From Neptunomonas qingdaonensis (lineage in GTDB: Bacteria > Pseudomonadota > Gammaproteobacteria > Pseudomonadales > Balneatricaceae), in NCBI RefSeq assembly GCF_900113275.1, contig NZ_FOOU01000004.1, forward strand, positions 186,001-250,000: a DNA stretch of 64,000 nucleotides, written 5' to 3'. The stretch's first letter is position 1; every line of letters begins with the position of its first letter. The translations under genes were made by a program, and so were the position numbers. The notes beneath the pieces were generated by a model. It did not search any database and was not told the DNA's origin. It was given only the letters and a program-made list of their open reading frames with translations. Of the stretch, positions 44,185-53,081 are shown in pieces.

Positions 44185-46143
44185 TTACTGACTTAGCTCA
44201 AGCAGCAACTTGTTCAGACGCGTAACATACGCCGCTGGATCTGCCAGATGTCCACCCGCAGCCAGATCGGCCTGATCAAAAATAATCAAAGCAAGTTCGC
44301 CAAAGCGATCTTCGTCCGGTTCCTGATCCAGTTTCTGAATCAATGGGTGCTCTGCATTAATTTCAAAGACTGGTTTAGAATCAGGTACAGCCTGACCCGC
44401 AGCTTCCATGATCTGACGCATCTGAGCGCCCATATCATAAGCATTCAGTACCAGGCATGCCGGAGATTCCGTCAGACGGTGTGTAACACGCACATCAGAG
44501 ACCTTCTCTTTTAAACGTTCTTTCAAACGCTCAACCAGACCTTCTGCTTCTTTAGCAGCCTCTTCTTGTGCTTTTTTATCTTCTTCCGTTTCCGTCTCAC
44601 CCAGTTCCAGCTCACCTTTGGTGACGTTCTGAAGTGACTTACCGTCGTAGTCGAACAGATGGCTCATCATCCACTCATCAACACGCTCGGTCATCAGCAA
44701 TACTTCGATACCTTTCTTACGGAAGATCTCCAAATGAGGGCTGTTTTTAGCAGTATTGTAATTTTCAGCGACCACATAATAGATCTTCGTCTGACCTTCT
44801 TTCATGCGACCGATGTAGTCATCCAGAGAAGTGGTTGGCTCGCTGCTATCCGTGTGAGTGGACGCGAAACGCAACAGCTTCATGATCTTCTCACGGTTGG
44901 TGTAATCTTCAGCCGGACCTTCTTTCATCACACTACCAAATGATTTCCAGAAAGTGACATATTTTTCTGGCTCATTTTTCGCCAGCTTAGTCAGCATATC
45001 CAGAACACGCTTGGTCAGCGCGGTACGCAGTTTGTCTACGTTCGGGTCTTTCTGCAGAATTTCACGAGAGACGTTCAGTGAGAGGTTATTTGAATCAACC
45101 ACACCTTTAATAAAACGTAAATATAATGGCAGGAACTGATCAGCCTGATCCATAACAAAGACACGCTGGATGTATAGTTTCAAGCCACGAGGTGCATCAC
45201 GGTTCCATAAATCGTACGGAGCGGTTTCCGGAACATACAACAAGCTGGTGTATTCCAGATTACCTTCGACACGGTTATGACCAACTGTTAGTGGGTTTCC
45301 GAAATCATGTGAAATATGCTTATAGAATTCGCTATATTCCTCTTCAGAAATATCACTTTTATTCAACGTCCACAAAGCTGTAGCGCTGTTCACCGTTTCC
45401 AATTCAGGTGCGGCGACCTCTTTGGGTTCTTTTGCAGCTTTAGCTTCTTCACCTTCAACAGGCTCTTCGCTTTCTTCTTCCATGCCCAATGGTGCTTCTT
45501 TCAGCATCATGACTGGCATCGCGATATGGTCAGAGTATTTACGAACCAAAGTGCGTAAACGTGAACCGTCGGCAAACTCTTCTTCACCTTCTTTCAGATG
45601 CAGAACGATTTGCGTACCACGCGTTTCTTTGTCAATTGTCGCGATGCTGAATTCACCTTCACCGGCAGAACTCCAATGAACACCTTCTGATACCGGTGCA
45701 CCGGCTGCGCGGGAGAATACATCAACTTTCTCTGCAACAATAAATGCAGAGTAGAAACCTACACCAAACTGACCAATCAACTGATTATCTTGTGCCTGAT
45801 CACCGGTCAGCTGTCCTAAGAAGCTCGCTGTACCCGATTTAGCAATAGTACCCAGATGCTCTACAACGTCATCGCGGCTCATACCTACGCCGTTATCTTC
45901 GATAGTGACGGTTTTTGCTTCCGGATCGAAGCTAACAGTGACTTTCAGATCACCGTCATTTTCATAAAGAGCACCATTTGACAGTGCTTTAAAGCGTAGT
46001 TTTTCAGCCGCGTCTGATGCATTGGAGATCAGCTCGCGCAGGAAGATCTCTTTATTAGAGTACAAAGAATGGATCATCAGATTCAGGAGTTGCTTTACTT
46101 CCGTCTGAAAACCAAGCGTTTCTTTCTGCGTTTCTGTGCTCAT
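44185..46143 (-). CDS. htpG: HSP90-type molecular chaperone HtpG
   Basis: 652 residues. The GHKL ATPase motifs are seen: [20 protein letters not shown] (about 38), [15 protein letters not shown] (about 77) and [14 protein letters not shown] (about 125). Compared with E. coli HtpG of 624 residues it has a longer charged linker between the N and middle domains ([20 protein letters not shown] and following, about 220-245). It ends [13 protein letters not shown]. The chaperone helps fold and protect cytosolic proteins. A strong heat-shock promoter lies at 46193-46220 and a terminator at 44121-44144, so it is a single-gene unit. Confidence 0.97.
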   Translation of the reverse strand: MSTETQKETLGFQTEVKQLLNLMIHSLYSNKEIFLRELISNASDAAEKLRFKALSNGALYENDGDLKVTVSFDPEAKTVTIEDNGVGMSRDDVVEHLGTIAKSGTASFLGQLTGDQAQDNQLIGQFGVGFYSAFIVAEKVDVFSRAAGAPVSEGVHWSSAGEGEFSIATIDKETRGTQIVLHLKEGEEEFADGSRLRTLVRKYSDHIAMPVMMLKEAPLGMEEESEEPVEGEEAKAAKEPKEVAAPELETVNSATALWTLNKSDISEEEYSEFYKHISHDFGNPLTVGHNRVEGNLEYTSLLYVPETAPYDLWNRDAPRGLKLYIQRVFVMDQADQFLPLYLRFIKGVVDSNNLSLNVSREILQKDPNVDKLRTALTKRVLDMLTKLAKNEPEKYVTFWKSFGSVMKEGPAEDYTNREKIMKLLRFASTHTDSSEPTTSLDDYIGRMKEGQTKIYYVVAENYNTAKNSPHLEIFRKKGIEVLLMTERVDEWMMSHLFDYDGKSLQNVTKGELELGETETEEDKKAQEEAAKEAEGLVERLKERLKEKVSDVRVTHRLTESPACLVLNAYDMGAQMRQIMEAAGQAVPDSKPVFEINAEHPLIQKLDQEPDEDRFGELALIIFDQADLAAGGHLADPAAYVTRLNKLLLELSQ

Positions 46144-46192
46144 AGATACAGTACCTTATTCTCTTAGAAAAATGATTTTTTCACTTCCTGAG

Positions 46193-46220
46193 AGATGGGG
46201 GCACTGTTTGGCTTTTCAAG
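46193..46220 (-). promoter_or_regulatory. htpG: Sigma-32 (heat-shock) promoter of htpG
   Basis: On the minus strand CTTGAAA (46220-46214), a 13-bp spacer and CCCCATCT (46200-46193) match the RpoH consensus CTTGAAA-N11-16-CCCCATnT with no mismatch. The -10 element is 49 bp upstream of the htpG start codon. Confidence 0.93.
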
Positions 46221-46289
46221 GGTATTTTTTAAATGAGACCATTGCAAGATTGCTCCTTTGCCTTCTGGCGGAGTTAAAACGTACTCAGA

Positions 46290-46742
46290 TTATGTCAGCG
46301 ACGCGAAAGAATCGAGCAGGAAGTGCCCACGCGCAGATGCGATCGGCTGGCTTTTTCTTTCCTGCCAGGCAATGATCGAACAATTGGCAACGCGGCGACC
46401 TTGTCGCTCAATAGTACACATGGCAAACGTGTCCCGATCTAATCCTGCCTGCATATAGTCCACCGAGAAATCGATATTTTTTGCTAGTGCAGGCTGCTTA
46501 AGTTGTAGTGTCAGCTCAAAAGCTGCCGTCAACTCCATGAAGGACGCGATTACACCACCATGAATCGCCGGAATGGTCGGATTGCCGATATTATTAGGGT
46601 TACGGGGTAACCGAAAAATCATCTCTTCGCCAAAACGCTCACATTGCACGCCGATCACACCCGCATAGGGAATCAAGTCGATTACCGGTTGATAATTACC
46701 CGAGGCATGCGCTTGATTGACGCGTTGCTGCAACAAACTCAT
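46290..46742 (-). CDS. PaaI/4HBT-type hotdog thioesterase (second of a pair)
   Basis: 150 residues, hotdog fold. The catalytic region reads TIPAIHGGVIASFMELTAAF (about 60-80), the HGG-x-(I/V)-x(6)-E/D pattern of acyl-CoA thioesterases of the PaaI group. A conserved strand (NIDFSVDYMQAGL) follows. Substrate is probably a medium or aromatic acyl-CoA. The ATG overlaps the stop of the upstream thioesterase gene, so they are translationally coupled. Confidence 0.88.
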   Translation of the reverse strand: MSLLQQRVNQAHASGNYQPVIDLIPYAGVIGVQCERFGEEMIFRLPRNPNNIGNPTIPAIHGGVIASFMELTAAFELTLQLKQPALAKNIDFSVDYMQAGLDRDTFAMCTIERQGRRVANCSIIAWQERKSQPIASARGHFLLDSFASLT

Positions 46743-47260
46743 TACACTCTCCCCGCTTCGATTTGCTCTAGACTCAGCTGCGATGCGCTCTCTCTATCGA
46801 CACCATCAATCATCGCTTTAAAAGCGGCATTCGTATTACCTGCACCGGGACGCATAAAGGTCGAGATAGCATAAGCAACCGGTTTACCCGGGCTTTCCTG
46901 ATAAACCGTGGCGCGCGTAAACAATACATTCCTGGTTACCCGATAGCACTCCGCATGCGCGTACAAAGGCTGGCTGATTACGGGCGTCGACATATGATCG
47001 ATACGTAGATCCAGTGTCGGGCATAACTCATATTCTTTCAGCGCCGGTATGGTTGATAAGCTGGACGCGGTATCCACCAGCGTCGTCAGCACACCACCAT
47101 GCATATAGGTATCGAACGCCGTACTCACGAGTTGATCCTGCACAGGCAAAACAACAGTAACGCTTTTTTCGTCTGCTTTGATTACCTGCAGCTGCAACTT
47201 GCGCATATGTGCTAAAGCGCCGATAAAGCGCCGACATCTCTCCAGTATCTGTTCGCTCAT
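46742..47260 (-). CDS. PaaI/4HBT-type hotdog thioesterase (first of a pair)
   Basis: 172 residues, related to the next gene downstream. TYMHGGVLTTLVDTASSLST (about 52-71) is the HGG...D active-site helix, with DLRIDHMSTPV as the following strand. It overlaps the next gene by one base and the DUF599 gene upstream by four (ATGA). The two probably act as a hetero-oligomer or have complementary acyl-CoA preferences. Confidence 0.88.
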   Translation of the reverse strand: MSEQILERCRRFIGALAHMRKLQLQVIKADEKSVTVVLPVQDQLVSTAFDTYMHGGVLTTLVDTASSLSTIPALKEYELCPTLDLRIDHMSTPVISQPLYAHAECYRVTRNVLFTRATVYQESPGKPVAYAISTFMRPGAGNTNAAFKAMIDGVDRESASQLSLEQIEAGRV

Positions 47261-47982
47261 CGCTTTTTCTCGGGGTCAGACGACATCTTTAATATATGCA
47301 AAGTAGAAGACTTAAATTCACGACGATAGAGTATATATACGATAAAAGTTGCTAAGCCCATAAACAGTATCGGGTTGATAAACCAGCCTAAAACGGCCTG
47401 ACTAAAATAATAAGTCCGCAAGCCGGTATTAAAATTATTGGCGGCCTTAGATGCCATCTTTGCGATTCTGTCTGCCGTGACTTGCCTCACTTGCTGAGAT
47501 ACCTGCTCTTCAGGTAATGGCGCACCACCGATCATGACAGAAACAAAACCGTATTGGCGTAAACTCCAGGTAAACTTAAAGAAGGCGTAGATGAACAGCA
47601 CAATTAACAGCAAGATTTTCAGCTCCCACTCTTGTCTGGTAGCCATCACTACAAAAGGAATATCCGCCACCAGATCTATGGCTTTGTCCGTTGAGCCAAG
47701 CACTGTCATTAAACCGGCTAAAATCAGCATGGTAGTTGAAGCAAAAAAGGATACACTACGTTCCAGATTAGCGATGGCTGATGTATCAGCAATACGGTTT
47801 TCGCGCTCCATAACGCGCCGCATCCATTCTTGACGATACATATGCATTACGCTGACCAGACACGGCGTTGTTAAGCTCTTTCGCTTCACATAAAAAATAT
47901 ATCCACGAAAACAGACCAGAAACCAAGCCAGAGCGGCCAGGTTTAACCAGTTGTGGGTTAAAAATGTCGAAATATCATCCAT
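47257..47982 (-). CDS. DUF599 integral membrane protein
   Basis: 241 residues with about four hydrophobic segments (15-35, 75-95, 120-140, 205-225). The family signature includes SVMHMYRQEWMRRVMEREN near residue 45 and SVSFFASTTMLILAGLM near 75. Function is unknown in the family. It is the first gene of the three-gene unit with the two thioesterases, overlapping by four bases. Confidence 0.88.
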   Translation of the reverse strand: MDDISTFLTHNWLNLAALAWFLVCFRGYIFYVKRKSLTTPCLVSVMHMYRQEWMRRVMERENRIADTSAIANLERSVSFFASTTMLILAGLMTVLGSTDKAIDLVADIPFVVMATRQEWELKILLLIVLFIYAFFKFTWSLRQYGFVSVMIGGAPLPEEQVSQQVRQVTADRIAKMASKAANNFNTGLRTYYFSQAVLGWFINPILFMGLATFIVYILYRREFKSSTLHILKMSSDPEKKR

Positions 47983-48040
47983 TAACGTCGTCCAGCGGTT
48001 ATTTAAGCATTCATTGTAAATGAAGTAACAGGATTCTCAA

Positions 48041-48937
48041 TTGATCTCGACTCCGACTGAAAATATCGGCCTCGGTGCCTTCTACGCAGTATCAACGGCG
48101 CTGGTAATGAGCATAGCCGCCGCACTGATCAAATATACTTCAACGCTGGTCAGCATTGAGATCATTGTGGCAGCACAATATATTATCTGCGTCACTTTTA
48201 TGCTGCCCTGGCTGATGAGCAAAGGTGTTCGCGGCATAAAAACAGATCACCTCAATTTACATATAGTGCGAGCCTTGTGCGGCTGGGCCTGCTTTTATAC
48301 TTATTATCTGGCCATTGCCCATATCCCGTTGGTAGATGCTGCGTTATTACGCAATGCTGCACCGTTATGCGTACCCTTTTTGATTTTGTGGATACATAAA
48401 GTCCATATCGCCTGGGTTCGCTGGATTCCGATAGCCGTCGGTTTTATTGGCATAGGATTCATTTTAAAACCTGACGGAAGCACCTTAAGCATCTGGCACC
48501 TGATCGGTTTTGCATCAGCCATTACACTGGCTGGCTCGATTATCAGCACACGGATGCTAACCCGCTCTGAGCCGACCAATCGTGTATTGTTTTATTATTT
48601 TGGATTATCTGCCGCCGCCAGCATTCCATTGGCGATCCTTAACTGGCAACCGATCCCTGTTGAGGCATTATTACCCATGCTGTTTATCGGCTTATCGATC
48701 TGGCTAACCATGTGGCTGTATACCCAGGCATACCTGTATGCAAAAGCCTCAGTTATCTCACCACTGAGCTATTGTGGTGTAGTGTTTACCGGATTCTGGG
48801 GTTGGTTCTTCTGGGATCAGCTACCCGACTGGCTCTCTTTTGCTGGTGTCATTCTGGTGGTAAGCGGAGGAATTGGGTCTGTGATACTCGGTGCAAATAC
48901 TGAAAAACGTGCAGCCCTTACTAATAAAAGAGAATAA
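48041..48937 (+). CDS. EamA (DMT-family) transporter
   Basis: 298 residues, ten hydrophobic segments in two EamA repeats (about 10-150 and 155-290). It begins at TTG: AGGA lies seven bases before it, and an ATG just upstream is closed by a stop after one further codon, so no better start exists. The second repeat includes YAKASVISPLSYCGVVFTGF. Substrate is unknown; relatives export amino acids, nucleotides or other metabolites. It is divergent from the DUF599 gene. Confidence 0.87.
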   Translation: MISTPTENIGLGAFYAVSTALVMSIAAALIKYTSTLVSIEIIVAAQYIICVTFMLPWLMSKGVRGIKTDHLNLHIVRALCGWACFYTYYLAIAHIPLVDAALLRNAAPLCVPFLILWIHKVHIAWVRWIPIAVGFIGIGFILKPDGSTLSIWHLIGFASAITLAGSIISTRMLTRSEPTNRVLFYYFGLSAAASIPLAILNWQPIPVEALLPMLFIGLSIWLTMWLYTQAYLYAKASVISPLSYCGVVFTGFWGWFFWDQLPDWLSFAGVILVVSGGIGSVILGANTEKRAALTNKRE

Positions 48938-48963
48938 AAAGCCCGCCCTGTTTACAGACGGGC
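48936..48963 (-). terminator. Terminator of luxS
   Basis: GCCCG (48941-48945) pairs with CGGGC (48959-48963) and an inner CTGT/ACAG extends the stem. On the minus strand the stem is followed by TTTTT (48940-48936). It abuts the stop codon of the convergent EamA gene. Confidence 0.85.
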
Positions 48964-48982
48964 GCTTCGACAGACTCTGTAA

Positions 48983-49495
48983 TCAGGAGTGACTTTTCAG
49001 AAACTCTGCATCTAATTTCAGTTCATCATTACTGTTAACGGTAATACCACGTGCCTTCACATTGGCTGCGATCAGTTTCGCTTCATCCAGTGAGTGCATC
49101 TGTTCAGTGCCACACTGATATTCATTCAGCTCTGGAATATCACTCTGCGCCTGTACTTTTTCAACATCATTCATCGCCGCTAACCAGGCATCACCCACTG
49201 CTTGCTCGGTTGGCTGGCCGATCAAACTCATGTAAAAACCAGTACGACATCCCATCGGAGAGATATCAATAATTTCTACATTCTTGCCGTTCAGATGATC
49301 ACGCATGAAACCGGCAAACAGATGCTCCAGTGTATGGATTCCACGCTCACTCAAAATTTCTTTATTAGGCAGACAAAAGCGCAAATCAAACACGGTGATC
49401 GTATCGCCACTGGGCGTTTGCATCGTCTTTGCGACACGCACAGCCGGAGCATGCATACGTGTATGGTCAACGGTAAAGCTATCTAGCAATGGCAT
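48983..49495 (-). CDS. luxS: S-ribosylhomocysteine lyase LuxS
   Basis: 170 residues from the ATG at 49495 (AGAGGAAAG upstream); a longer start seven codons before is in frame. Metal ligands are seen in [10 protein letters not shown] (HxxEH, about 54-58) and in [10 protein letters not shown]. The catalytic cysteine is in [11 protein letters not shown] (about 84). It cleaves S-ribosylhomocysteine to homocysteine and DPD, the precursor of autoinducer-2. It functions in the activated methyl cycle and possibly in signalling. It is monocistronic with a terminator. Confidence 0.96.
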   Translation of the reverse strand: MPLLDSFTVDHTRMHAPAVRVAKTMQTPSGDTITVFDLRFCLPNKEILSERGIHTLEHLFAGFMRDHLNGKNVEIIDISPMGCRTGFYMSLIGQPTEQAVGDAWLAAMNDVEKVQAQSDIPELNEYQCGTEQMHSLDEAKLIAANVKARGITVNSNDELKLDAEFLKSHS

Positions 49496-49659
49496 GGACT
49501 TTCCTCTTAAACGCAATTAGTCACTCTTAATGAGTCAATTATCCCAATGGAGTGAACCTTTAATCAACCAATAATTAATCAACCAATAATCAACCGCTCA
49601 TCGATCAAATCAATTTTAAGCAGCTGAAACGAGCTATTTGTTTATCGCTATTAGTCTCC

Positions 49660-51144
49660 TCAGGATGAACAGCTCAGACTGATACCGCCGGCCCACTCAG
49701 GAGGCTCGCCCGCATATCGGGCATATTCTGCTTTATCTTCAAAGGGCTGACGAACCACACTCAACAGTGTATTTACCAGCCGGTAATCGCCGTTATTCGC
49801 TTCAAGGATAGCTTCTTCAAGCATATAACTGCGTAACAGATAACAGGGATTCACACAGCGCATCTGCTGTTGTCGAATCGGAAAACTGGATGCTTCCAGT
49901 TCTGTTCGGCGCGTGTAAGCCACTAGCCAGTCAGTCACCGCAACCGGGTCCGTAAAATGTCCCAGACACTGATGCAAGCTGGCATCGTTCTCGGCCTGCA
50001 GATCACACAGGTCGCGCAAAAAACGGTTCAAATCGATACGTTGCCTGGTTGCCAGCTGGATTAACTGATCTATCAACAGATCATCGCCTTCATGATCTGT
50101 CAGCCAACCTAAGCGCGTTTTCATTTGCTGATAATACGCCTGCTGATAAAGAACCTTATACTCATCCAGTGCGGCTACCAACGCCTCACGATCAATCAGG
50201 GGTAATAACGCCTGCGCTAAACAGGATAAGTTCCACAACATAATATCGGGCTGACGCTTAAATGCGTAGCGGCCCTCGTGATCCGTATGATTACTGATAA
50301 AGTCCGGTTGATACCTATCCATGAACACATAGGGCCCATAATCAAAGGTCTCACCTAAAATAGACATATTATCGCTGTTCATCACGCCATGAACAAAACC
50401 GTACGCTTGCCATTTAGCGACCATCTCAATAGAAAGATCACGAATCTGTTTGAACATAGCAAGATAGGCCTGCTCTGCCGATTCTTTATGCGCTGTTTTG
50501 CAGGCGGGGAAATAACGATCCAGACAGTAATCGGCCAGTGTTTTAAGCGCTTCGTGTTGTCGGGTGTAATACAGATGTTCAAAGTGACCGAAGCGAATGT
50601 GACATTGAGTGACCCGCAGTACCTTGGCACACAGCTCCATCCCTTCGCGCATGGTGTACTCTTCACTACCGACCAAACATAACGCTTGCGTGGTGGGAAT
50701 ATCTAAACCTTGCATCGCGGCACTGATCAGATATTCACGGATGCTGGAACGTAACACTGCCCGGCCATCGCCAAAACGCGAGTAAGCTGTTTTACCTGCG
50801 CCTTTCAGGTGCAGATCCCAGCGCTCACCTTTGCTATTGACGACCTCGCCCAGCAACAACCCACGCCCATCGCCAAGATCCGGATTGTATTGGCCAAACT
50901 GATGGCCCCCATACTTCATCGCCAGCGGTTCGCTGCCGGGTAAAATATCACCACCACCAAAAAAGCGTGCTAAATCAGAAGGCAGCACCGAGCAGGGATC
51001 AAGATCCAATACGCTAGCGACATCCGGGTTAAAACTGATCAAGTGTGCATTTTTTAATCCACGCGGGTTAACCCGATGATAGAAATTAGCCGGAAAATCC
51101 AGATAGCCATTTTCCAACGTCAGCTGATTGAATGCTTTTAACAT
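49660..51144 (-). CDS. selO: SelO/YdiU-family protein adenylyltransferase
   Basis: 494 residues. The pseudokinase-like AMPylator signature is present: MKYGGHQFGQYNPDLGDGRG (about 78-97), GAGKTAYSRFGDGRAVLRSS (about 115-135), and FVHGVMNSDNMSILGETFDYG (about 252-272) with the metal-binding DxxD-like loop. The protein ends ISLSCSS, where the cysteine holds the place taken by selenocysteine in eukaryotic SelO. The family transfers AMP to serine, threonine or tyrosine of redox proteins. The gene stands alone between luxS and a DUF3301 gene. Confidence 0.94.
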   Translation of the reverse strand: MLKAFNQLTLENGYLDFPANFYHRVNPRGLKNAHLISFNPDVASVLDLDPCSVLPSDLARFFGGGDILPGSEPLAMKYGGHQFGQYNPDLGDGRGLLLGEVVNSKGERWDLHLKGAGKTAYSRFGDGRAVLRSSIREYLISAAMQGLDIPTTQALCLVGSEEYTMREGMELCAKVLRVTQCHIRFGHFEHLYYTRQHEALKTLADYCLDRYFPACKTAHKESAEQAYLAMFKQIRDLSIEMVAKWQAYGFVHGVMNSDNMSILGETFDYGPYVFMDRYQPDFISNHTDHEGRYAFKRQPDIMLWNLSCLAQALLPLIDREALVAALDEYKVLYQQAYYQQMKTRLGWLTDHEGDDLLIDQLIQLATRQRIDLNRFLRDLCDLQAENDASLHQCLGHFTDPVAVTDWLVAYTRRTELEASSFPIRQQQMRCVNPCYLLRSYMLEEAILEANNGDYRLVNTLLSVVRQPFEDKAEYARYAGEPPEWAGGISLSCSS

Positions 51145-51383
51145 ACTTACCTTTTACCCCAGACTATTACTCAGACATACCATAGCATTTTACTCAACTA
51201 TTCGCATTAGAGAACTCATATCAGGCAACTCACATCAGAGAAGCTAGCTGAAGATATTTGCATCCGAAAACTCGCATCAGCACTGCCTGTGATTACCCAT
51301 AAAAAAAAGGTAATACGTGTGAGTCTTTATTTTCAAAGGTTTTTACCGCAAACTGATAGAAAATCTATCAAAGTGCCTTATCG

Positions 51384-51707
51384 ATGTTTATTGAATTCTC
51401 AGATCTACTCTGGTTCACCCTGATCTGCCTTTGCCTGTGGTATTGGTGGGCGGCACAAAAAGTAAAAGAAGTTGCTCTGACTGCCGCTCGCAAAAGCTGC
51501 AAAGAGATGTCGCTGCAATTGCTGGATGAGAGTGTCGGACTCAGAGCACTATGGTTAAAACGTGATGACAACGGCCAACTCAGACTGTGGCGACGCTTTG
51601 TGTTTGAGTTCTCATCGACCGGAGAAGACCGTTACCTGGGAAAAGTGATCATGCTGGGGCTGCGAATCACTCAGATAGAATTAGAACCGCATCGACTCAA
51701 CGAGTAG
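51384..51707 (+). CDS. DUF3301 protein
   Basis: 107 residues. One N-terminal hydrophobic helix (LLWFTLICLCLWYWW) is followed by a conserved cytosolic part: AARKSCKEMSLQLLDESVGL and RRFVFEFSSTGEDRYLGKVI. This matches DUF3301, common in gammaproteobacteria and of unknown function. It overlaps nothing and is convergent with the next gene. Confidence 0.87.
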   Translation: MFIEFSDLLWFTLICLCLWYWWAAQKVKEVALTAARKSCKEMSLQLLDESVGLRALWLKRDDNGQLRLWRRFVFEFSSTGEDRYLGKVIMLGLRITQIELEPHRLNE

Positions 51708-51737
51708 ATGCGGAGCACGCTCAAGGTGCAATATTAG

Positions 51738-52262
51738 CTATTTGCTTACATCATCCGGATCGGCTGAATCAACGTCAGCCTCTTCAAGCTGAGGATCTTC
51801 AACGTCATAAACATTCTCAGCGCCATCGTCATAATCAAATGCGCCTAAAAAAGTCATATACTGATCCTTGCCGACACCGGAAATCTTAAGGCTGTACTCG
51901 ACTTCAAACAGCAAAATGATCCAACTGACCTCTTCCAGTTTTTTCTTTTTAGCTTTACTCAACAAGGTTTGGATATACGAGGTTGAAAAAGAACACTCAC
52001 CGGCTGCCACTTCAATATTGACCAGCCCCTCCTCAGTGCCATTGGTTTCTAAGTTTTCTGGCCTGAAATAGTTAAGATTAAAATTTCGCGACCAGGTATT
52101 AACCGCACGGCTGTTATTTTTACTGAATGTCTCGTCAAAATAATCATCAGGCACATCAGCATAAGGATGTTGCGACGCCCACACCGACACCTTGTACTTC
52201 TTCGTAAAATCGTAACCCTTGTCGGTTTTGCTCTGACTCTTTCTCGCCTGCTTGTCTGTCAC
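51738..52262 (-). CDS. Hypothetical acidic protein, possibly Imm22-like
   Basis: 174 residues, soluble and acidic at the C-terminus (VEDPQLEEADVDSADPDDVS). The core pattern (YKVSVWASQHPYADVPDDYF, then WSRNFNLNYFRPENLE) recalls the Imm22/DUF4284 group, which begins with a VSxW motif and an xDYxxxxFxE-like segment. This resemblance is from memory and weak. No toxin gene is adjacent: neighbours are DUF3301 and a PqiA-like gene. The ribosome-binding site is GAAGGTAGTGTG before the ATG. Confidence 0.5.
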   Translation of the reverse strand: MTDKQARKSQSKTDKGYDFTKKYKVSVWASQHPYADVPDDYFDETFSKNNSRAVNTWSRNFNLNYFRPENLETNGTEEGLVNIEVAAGECSFSTSYIQTLLSKAKKKKLEEVSWIILLFEVEYSLKISGVGKDQYMTFLGAFDYDDGAENVYDVEDPQLEEADVDSADPDDVSK

Positions 52263-52313
52263 ACTACCTTCCTACTACTGATTAACTAACAAAACCACTC
52301 ACTCAAGCAGTCA

Positions 52314-52787
52314 TTAACGCACTGTCGTTTCTTGTGTATCTGTTGGTAAATTATCCGTCAAGCTTACCACTCGCGCCGTTATATACATGGTTAACACCAC
52401 CGCTGCCGTAAAAGCATACAGTCCAACGCGCATCTCCACACTCGCTATCGCCCCCAGCTTCACCGCTACCACGAGCACCGCCACCACAAACACATCCAAC
52501 ATCGACCACTTACCAAACAGGTGCATCCAGTGTAAATATCTGTCCAGATGTGCTGAAGCCTGCTGCTTAGCACTGAGTAACTGATACAACACCGCCATTT
52601 TGAGCAGTGGCAACAGCACACTAAAGCCAGTGATCACCACAAACAGGAAAAACTGCCCCTCTTTTAACAGTCCAAGTGCACCACTCAGGACTGAGAACGT
52701 ATTTTCCAACAAGACAAATTTCGTCATGGTAATGATCGGCGTGATTAATCCCACGATAAAAATGCCAAAAGTGATCGCCAACAGCAT
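52314..52787 (-). CDS. PqiA-like membrane protein, single domain
   Basis: 157 residues with four hydrophobic segments (about 1-25, 45-65, 93-112, 118-140). Pattern of the PqiA domain: GLITPIITMTKFVLLENTFS and SVLSGALGLLKEGQFFLFVV. PqiA proteins work with MCE/PqiB lipid-transport systems, but no such partner is here. The start is uncertain: the ATG at 52787 has no ribosome-binding site. The frame continues 15 codons upstream to an ATC at 52832 that has AAGGA at ideal spacing, so a rare non-AUG start is possible. Confidence 0.75.
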   Translation of the reverse strand: MLLAITFGIFIVGLITPIITMTKFVLLENTFSVLSGALGLLKEGQFFLFVVITGFSVLLPLLKMAVLYQLLSAKQQASAHLDRYLHWMHLFGKWSMLDVFVVAVLVVAVKLGAIASVEMRVGLYAFTAAVVLTMYITARVVSLTDNLPTDTQETTVR

Positions 52788-53081
52788 CTGTAAGCGGCGA
52801 GTCTGCGTCCGAAAATGATCTGCAATATTGATGTTTACGATCCTTATTTAAAAAGGCTGTTTTTAAAAGCCTGTATTTTCAGCCTCTATCTTTTTGCCTC
52901 TACCAGTCTAACGATTGAACAACAGCTCACTGAATGTGGTTAAAACGGTTTTATTTTAACGCTTCACCTCCATGCTAACCAGCGCTGGCAGACAGCAAGC
53001 CTTGAGAATTGTTCGCATAACCGTTCTGTTTAATATAAAACAGAAGACTCATGACACATGACAGCGGAGGGAAGATCAAGC

